Source: an uncultured Eubacteriales bacterium (GTDB taxonomy: Bacteria > Bacillota > Clostridia > Lachnospirales > Lachnospiraceae). Taken from it: a DNA stretch of 27,455 bases. Shown piece after piece: positions 24,247 through 27,455 of the stretch. Position 1 is the stretch's first letter. Every line of letters starts with the position of its first letter. Where the stretch lies: positions 1 to 27,455 of the forward strand of contig UQYF01000037.1 in assembly GCA_900545175.1 (NCBI GenBank), in the 5' to 3' direction. Under the pieces are notes generated by a model. It saw only the letters and a list, made by a program, of their open reading frames with translations. It was not told where the DNA came from and did not search any database. Position numbers and translations under genes: made by a program.

Positions 24247-25116
24247 ATGAAGATAAGAGACATAATAAATGGTGACAAGACAACGCTGTCATTCGAGGTT
24301 TTTCCGCCTAAGAAGGATACTGATTTTGCCAATATTGAGGCAGCAGCGTTTGGAATAGCTAAGCTGCAGCCAAGCTATATGAGCGTGACATATGGTGCAG
24401 GTGGAAGCACCAAAGGACATACAATTGCACTTGCACAGTCGATTCAGGAAAAATATGATGTTCCGACGATAGCACACCTTACATGTGTATGTGCCAGCCG
24501 GGATGGAATCAAGGCTGCCCTTCGCGATATGGAGAGTGCAGGAATTGAGAATATCCTTGCACTGAGAGGCGATATACCGAAGAACTATGAAGGTGAAGTA
24601 TTTACAGATTTTTCGCATGCCTCAGAGCTTGTCGAGCTTATAAAGGAGAGCGGTGACTTCTGTGTCGGCGGTGCATGCTATCCTGAGGTTCATCCGGATT
24701 CCGCCAACAAGAAGGAGGATATTCTTGGACTTAAACGCAAGGTTGATGCGGGGTGCGAATATTTAACAACACAGATGTTTTTTGACAACAATATATTTTA
24801 TAATTTCATGTACAGACTCAGGGAGGCAGGAATAATGGTTCCTGTAATTCCGGGAATTATGCCTGTCACAAAGAAATCACAGGTTAAAAATGCCGTTAAG
24901 CTTTCGGGCTGCAATGTCCCTGAGCGTTTCAAAAATATAGTTGACAGATTCGGCAATTCTGAGGAAGCTATGAAGCAGGCCGGCATAGCATATGCAACCG
25001 ACCAGATTATAGACCTTATGGCAAACGGAGTTAAGAATATTCATGTATATTCAATGAATAAGCCCGAGATTGCGGCAGGAATACAAAGGAATCTGTCGGA
25101 GATATTAAAAGCATGA
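24247..25116 (+). CDS. metF: Methylenetetrahydrofolate reductase
   Basis: MetF reduces 5,10-methylene-THF to 5-methyl-THF, supplying methyl groups for methionine synthesis or, in acetogen-like metabolism, the Wood-Ljungdahl methyl branch. The 289-residue FAD-dependent TIM-barrel protein has the catalytic glutamate in SFEVFPPKK (Glu17), VTYGAGGST, HLTCV, NILALRGD (folate-binding Asp) and TQMFFDN. This is the short bacterial form. AAGAGG lies before the ATG. No metV-like zinc-protein gene and no riboswitch are seen beside it. Its upstream region is taken up by the inverted-repeat element ending at 24213. Confidence 0.95.
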   Translation: MKIRDIINGDKTTLSFEVFPPKKDTDFANIEAAAFGIAKLQPSYMSVTYGAGGSTKGHTIALAQSIQEKYDVPTIAHLTCVCASRDGIKAALRDMESAGIENILALRGDIPKNYEGEVFTDFSHASELVELIKESGDFCVGGACYPEVHPDSANKKEDILGLKRKVDAGCEYLTTQMFFDNNIFYNFMYRLREAGIMVPVIPGIMPVTKKSQVKNAVKLSGCNVPERFKNIVDRFGNSEEAMKQAGIAYATDQIIDLMANGVKNIHVYSMNKPEIAAGIQRNLSEILKA

Positions 25117-25147
25117 TGAGGATGGAGCAGGAATATACTGCTCGGAA

Positions 25148-26140
25148 ATGAGGGACAGTGTGAAAAATATTTTAGCGGATATTAAATCTAATACATTTAA
25201 GCCTGTATACCTTTTATATGGCAGTGAAGATTACCTTAAGAAGCAGTTTCGCGATAAGCTGAAAAATGCTATTGTGGCAGATGGCGACTCCATGAATTAT
25301 TCATATTTTGAAGGCAAGGCACCTGACAGTAAGGCGGTAGCCGAGATTGCAGACACAATGCCTTTCTTTGCGGACAGACGATTGGTCGTAATAGAGAACA
25401 GCCAGCTTTTTAAAACGGCAGATGATATGATTGTCGAGCTTGTGAAGAATATACCTGAGACGACAGTTATTGTATTTGTCGAGAATGAAGTTGATAAGCG
25501 AAGCAGACTGTTTAAGGCGGTTAAGGAAAAAGGGTATATATGTGAGCTTAATGAACAGAGCGAGAATGACATTATAAAGTGGGTCGTATCCATTCTTAAG
25601 AGAGAAGGCCGTGTTATGGACAATGCCGCGATACAGCTTTTTCTTACGAAGACGGGAAGCTCGATGGAGAATATATCAAGGGAGCTTGAAAAGCTCATAT
25701 GCTATACGGTAGGGCAGGAGAGAATAACATCTGAGGATGTCGATGATGTGTGCACTACACAGACCACGAACCGTATATTTGATATGATTACAGCGATTTC
25801 ACAGAAAAATCAGGACAGAGCACTTGAGCTGTACTATGATCTTCTCATGCTTAAGGAACCTCCTATGAGAATAATGTATCTTATAGCTCGTAACTTTAAC
25901 CAGCTTCTTATGATAAAGGAGCTGACAAACAACGGCAATGCTTCGGCTGCAATCGCATCGAAGATGGGAATACAGAGTTTCTTAGTAGGAAAGCTTCAGG
26001 CTCAGGCAAGACCTTTTAAAGCCGGAGTGCTAAGACGGGCATTAGAGGAGTGCGTAGCGCTTGAGGAGGCTGTCAAGACAGGAAAGTTAGAAGACAGGCT
26101 TGCGGTTGAGATGCTGATTGTAAAATATTCGGCGGCATAG
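25148..26140 (+). CDS. holA: DNA polymerase III delta subunit
   Basis: HolA is the clamp-opening subunit of the clamp loader. The 330-residue protein shows the family pattern: VYLLYGSEDYLKKQF near the N-terminus (about 20-34), MPFFADRRLVVIEN (about 72-85) and an AAA+-like fold without a working Walker site. The C-terminal collar domain is rich in helices (RIFDMITAISQKNQDRAL onward). The start is not certain: ATG 25148 has only a weak CGGAA upstream, whereas an in-frame GTG at 25160 follows GAGGG. A GAGCAG/CTGCTC hairpin (25126-25143) lies just before it. It starts 31 bp after metF and ends before a strong bidirectional terminator. Confidence 0.93.
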   Translation: MRDSVKNILADIKSNTFKPVYLLYGSEDYLKKQFRDKLKNAIVADGDSMNYSYFEGKAPDSKAVAEIADTMPFFADRRLVVIENSQLFKTADDMIVELVKNIPETTVIVFVENEVDKRSRLFKAVKEKGYICELNEQSENDIIKWVVSILKREGRVMDNAAIQLFLTKTGSSMENISRELEKLICYTVGQERITSEDVDDVCTTQTTNRIFDMITAISQKNQDRALELYYDLLMLKEPPMRIMYLIARNFNQLLMIKELTNNGNASAAIASKMGIQSFLVGKLQAQARPFKAGVLRRALEECVALEEAVKTGKLEDRLAVEMLIVKYSAA

Positions 26141-26187
26141 ATTCAATATTATGCGAGTATACATTTATGCGAAAACAAATTTGCACG

Positions 26188-26237
26188 AAAACAAATAACC
26201 CTGCGATGGGCAGCCACCATCGCAGGGTTATTTGTTT
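26188..26237. terminator. Bidirectional terminator between holA and rpsT
   Basis: A perfect stem of more than 20 bp (26188-26209 with 26217-26237, core AACCCTGCGATGG/CCATCGCAGGGTT) with a 7-base loop has A-rich and T-rich ends on both sides. It can therefore stop transcription from holA (plus) and from rpsT (minus). Confidence 0.9.
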
Positions 26238-26242
26238 TATTG

Positions 26243-26301
26243 ATGAATCGAAAAGGATGTTATTAATAAGCAGTGAGTATAATAACACTCATCCGATTCA
26301 T
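26243..26301 (-). repeat. Second hairpin downstream of rpsT
   Basis: ATGAATCG (26243-26250) pairs with CGATTCAT (26294-26301), with inner GATG/CATC and TTATTA/TAATAA pairing. It has no T-tract. It may stabilise the 3' end of the rpsT transcript; that is inferred. Confidence 0.45.
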
Positions 26302-26338
26302 TATATGAAAATGCTGTATCGTTAATCGAAAGCTATGA

Positions 26339-26602
26339 TTAGTTCATGCTGTTAACAAGAGTAGCTAATCTGGAAACCTTTCTTGCAGCATTGTTCTTGT
26401 GGTATACACCCTTAGAACAAGCCTTAGCGATCTCTGTAGATGCAACCTTAAGCTCGGCAGCAGCAGCAGTCTTATCGCCGGAAGCGACAGCAGCCTCAAC
26501 CTTCTTAGTATAAGTCTTAATCTTAGACTTGATTGCCTTATTGCGGTCTGCTCTTGTAGCAGCAACTAAAATTCTCTTCTTTGCAGATTTAATGTTAGCC
26601 AA
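26339..26602 (-). CDS. rpsT: 30S ribosomal protein S20
   Basis: S20 is a small basic protein that binds 16S rRNA in the body of the 30S subunit. The 87-residue product begins (M)ANIKSAKKRILVAATRADRNKAIKSK and ends with HKNNAARKVSRLATLVNSMN, both typical of the family. The start codon is TTG (26602-26600) with GGAGG nine bases upstream. No ATG is available near this start, and the protein sequence fixes the start. It is convergent with holA and has its own strong promoter. Confidence 0.97.
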   Translation of the reverse strand: MANIKSAKKRILVAATRADRNKAIKSKIKTYTKKVEAAVASGDKTAAAAELKVASTEIAKACSKGVYHKNNAARKVSRLATLVNSMN

Positions 26603-26646
26603 TTCAATACACCTCCAAATAGTATATAAAAATATTCTAAGTATAA

Positions 26647-26668
26647 GTGTCTACATCAGAACAGACAC
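26647..26668 (-). promoter_or_regulatory. Hairpin in the rpsT leader
   Basis: GTGTCT (26647-26652) and AGACAC (26663-26668) form a 6-bp stem around a 10-base loop in the 88-base leader. It could be part of an autoregulatory site, as some ribosomal protein genes have, but no known leader family is recognised. Confidence 0.35.
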
Positions 26669-26696
26669 GGTAGCACTAATGTAAACATACTTGCTT

Positions 26697-26725
26697 ATTA
26701 TAGAACGTAAATTTGAGATTGTCAA
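26697..26725 (-). promoter_or_regulatory. rpsT promoter
   Basis: On the minus strand TTGACA (26725-26720), a 17-bp spacer and TATAAT (26702-26697) are a perfect consensus sigma-A promoter, in keeping with a highly expressed ribosomal gene. The start is near 26690, which gives an 88-base leader. Confidence 0.9.
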
Positions 26726-26840
26726 GTATTGGAATGAAAAAATATTGAATAAAAGAGAAAACACATTACAAGGTATATATAATATTTGAAATAGCTGCAA
26801 TTTCATCGGTGCTATGTTAGTGAACGAGCAAAAAATTACA

Positions 26841-26899
26841 ATGGCATAACTGGAATTTTCTCAATATAGCGACTTTTAAGAATATTACAATTATGCCAT
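26841..26899. repeat. Short inverted repeat
   Basis: ATGGCATAA (26841-26849) and TTATGCCAT (26891-26899) are a perfect 9-bp inverted repeat 41 bp apart, each next to a copy of ATTACAA. It lies in the gene-free stretch 26726-27154. The bases on either side show no other clear feature. Confidence 0.45.
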
Positions 26900-26949
26900 G
26901 GTGTTATAAATTTTTTGGTGTTAAGATGAATCTGTAATACAAATACATT

Positions 26950-27124
26950 TTGATATCGGGGTCAAAAGGTCAGAAGTCCGATGCAGGCTTGCCTGCATGA
27001 GGAATCCTGACATTGTGACCCGCCAAAAACATGAGTAAGCAGCCATTTTTCAAAGAAAAATGTGCGAATTACGAATGTTTTTGAGAATTGTGGGAGCACG
27101 TAGTGCGGAACAATTCGATATCAA
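26950..27124. mobile_element. 175-bp foldable inverted-repeat element
   Basis: Terminal repeats TTGATATCG (26950-26958) and CGATATCAA (27116-27124) are flanked by CATT on both sides, a possible 4-bp target duplication. Inside is one long hairpin with GGGTCA/TGACCC, GTCAG/CTGAC and an apex ATGCAGGC-TT-GCCTGCAT (26981-26998). Two more hairpins follow: CATTTTTC-AAA-GAAAAATG (27044-27062) and GAATTGT/ACAATTC enclosing GCAC-GTA-GTGC (27085-27116). It is non-coding. It ends 30 bp before the next gene start. The GGGGTCAAAAGGTC motif and the GC-TT-GC apex link it to the other repeats in the window. Confidence 0.65.
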
Positions 27125-27154
27125 CATTATATTTTGCGAAGGGAGAAAACAAAT

Positions 27155-27455
27155 ATGAGAACTGCTGATATGGTATTCTGCATCGACTACTATTTTTCAA
27201 ATGATACAGAAAAAAGAGTTTCTCACCGATTGCAGGACATTCTTTTATGCAATTGCAACATTCACACAGACCATTGCAGGCTTGATAATACAGATCAGAA
27301 AGAAAGCGGCACAAATCAGTAACGGATTATCCAATCTGGTCATTGCAGGAGTTGTGTATTGGATAATAAGAATACTGATTTGCGGGGGATGTCTGGCGGT
27401 TGCGGGAATATTTTTGGCATTCATCGGAATAAAGATTGTAGGTCTATATAAGAAA
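27155..27455 (+). pseudogene. Start of a small membrane protein gene with an apparent frameshift (partial)
   Basis: AAGGGAG lies nine bases before ATG 27155, which opens MRTADMVFCIDYYFSNDTEK. After a run of six A (27210-27215) this frame turns into low-quality sequence and stops by 27322. Another frame (codons starting at positions divisible by three) continues without a stop to the window edge as EFLTDCRTFFYAIATFTQTI, then a basic helix and two hydrophobic segments (GVVYWIIRILI and LAVAGIFLAFIGIKIV). Removing one A joins the two into one protein of at least 100 residues. It resembles small membrane proteins of integrative elements, but no family is firmly recognised. An internal ATG at 27201 lacks a ribosome binding site. 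Confidence 0.55.

Noticed and set aside
27134..27322. Stand-alone 62-residue protein gene
   Set aside because: After residue 20 or so of the real start its sequence loses protein-like character, while the neighbouring frame becomes a clear membrane protein.

Overview
The window looks like a chromosome segment of a low-to-moderate GC Clostridia, most likely a Lachnospiraceae member (Roseburia, Butyrivibrio or Coprococcus type). This rests on gene content, GGAGG-type ribosome binding sites, AT-rich intergenic DNA and the Firmicutes-style grouping of comEC, holA and rpsT. The species cannot be named from the sequence alone. Every long gene is intact except the two at the window edges.

Region 1 (1-6848, minus strand) reads argG, then a GtrB-like glycosyltransferase, a GtrA-like flippase, a YfhO-family membrane protein and argH. 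The two last steps of arginine synthesis therefore bracket three envelope-glycosylation genes in one tightly packed, partly overlapping operon. The tail of a membrane protein converges on argH at the left edge.

Region 2 (6849-13072) is a divergent control region followed by argC, argJ, argB, argD and an orphan solute-binding lipoprotein, closed by a strong terminator. The control region is a near mirror image: an inverted repeat of about 34 bp per arm, each arm carrying a -35/-10 promoter with 17-bp spacing. Together argJBCD and argGH cover the acetyl cycle to arginine, except argF and the carbamoyl phosphate genes, which are not here.

Region 3 (13117-20123) is comEA, an OmpR-type response regulator, a sensor kinase, a GerMN lipoprotein, comEC and a small DUF3006-like gene. 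A two-component system and a GerMN lipoprotein thus sit inside a competence DNA-uptake cluster. The regulator, kinase and GerMN trio resembles actinobacterial MtrA-MtrB-LpqB in architecture.

Region 4 (19659-24246) is accessory DNA between comEC and holA, which are near neighbours in many Firmicutes. It holds structured repeats, a blaI/blaR1-type regulator pair and several inverted-repeat elements. The blaI promoter has two BlaI-type operators but is separated from its gene by a 254-bp element with 18-bp terminal inverted repeats and a perfect 12-bp direct repeat at both ends.

Region 5 (24247-26602) is metF, holA and, convergent to them, rpsT with a TTG start and a textbook promoter. Region 6 (26603-27455) holds another foldable inverted-repeat element and a gene start that appears frameshifted at a run of six A and runs off the window.
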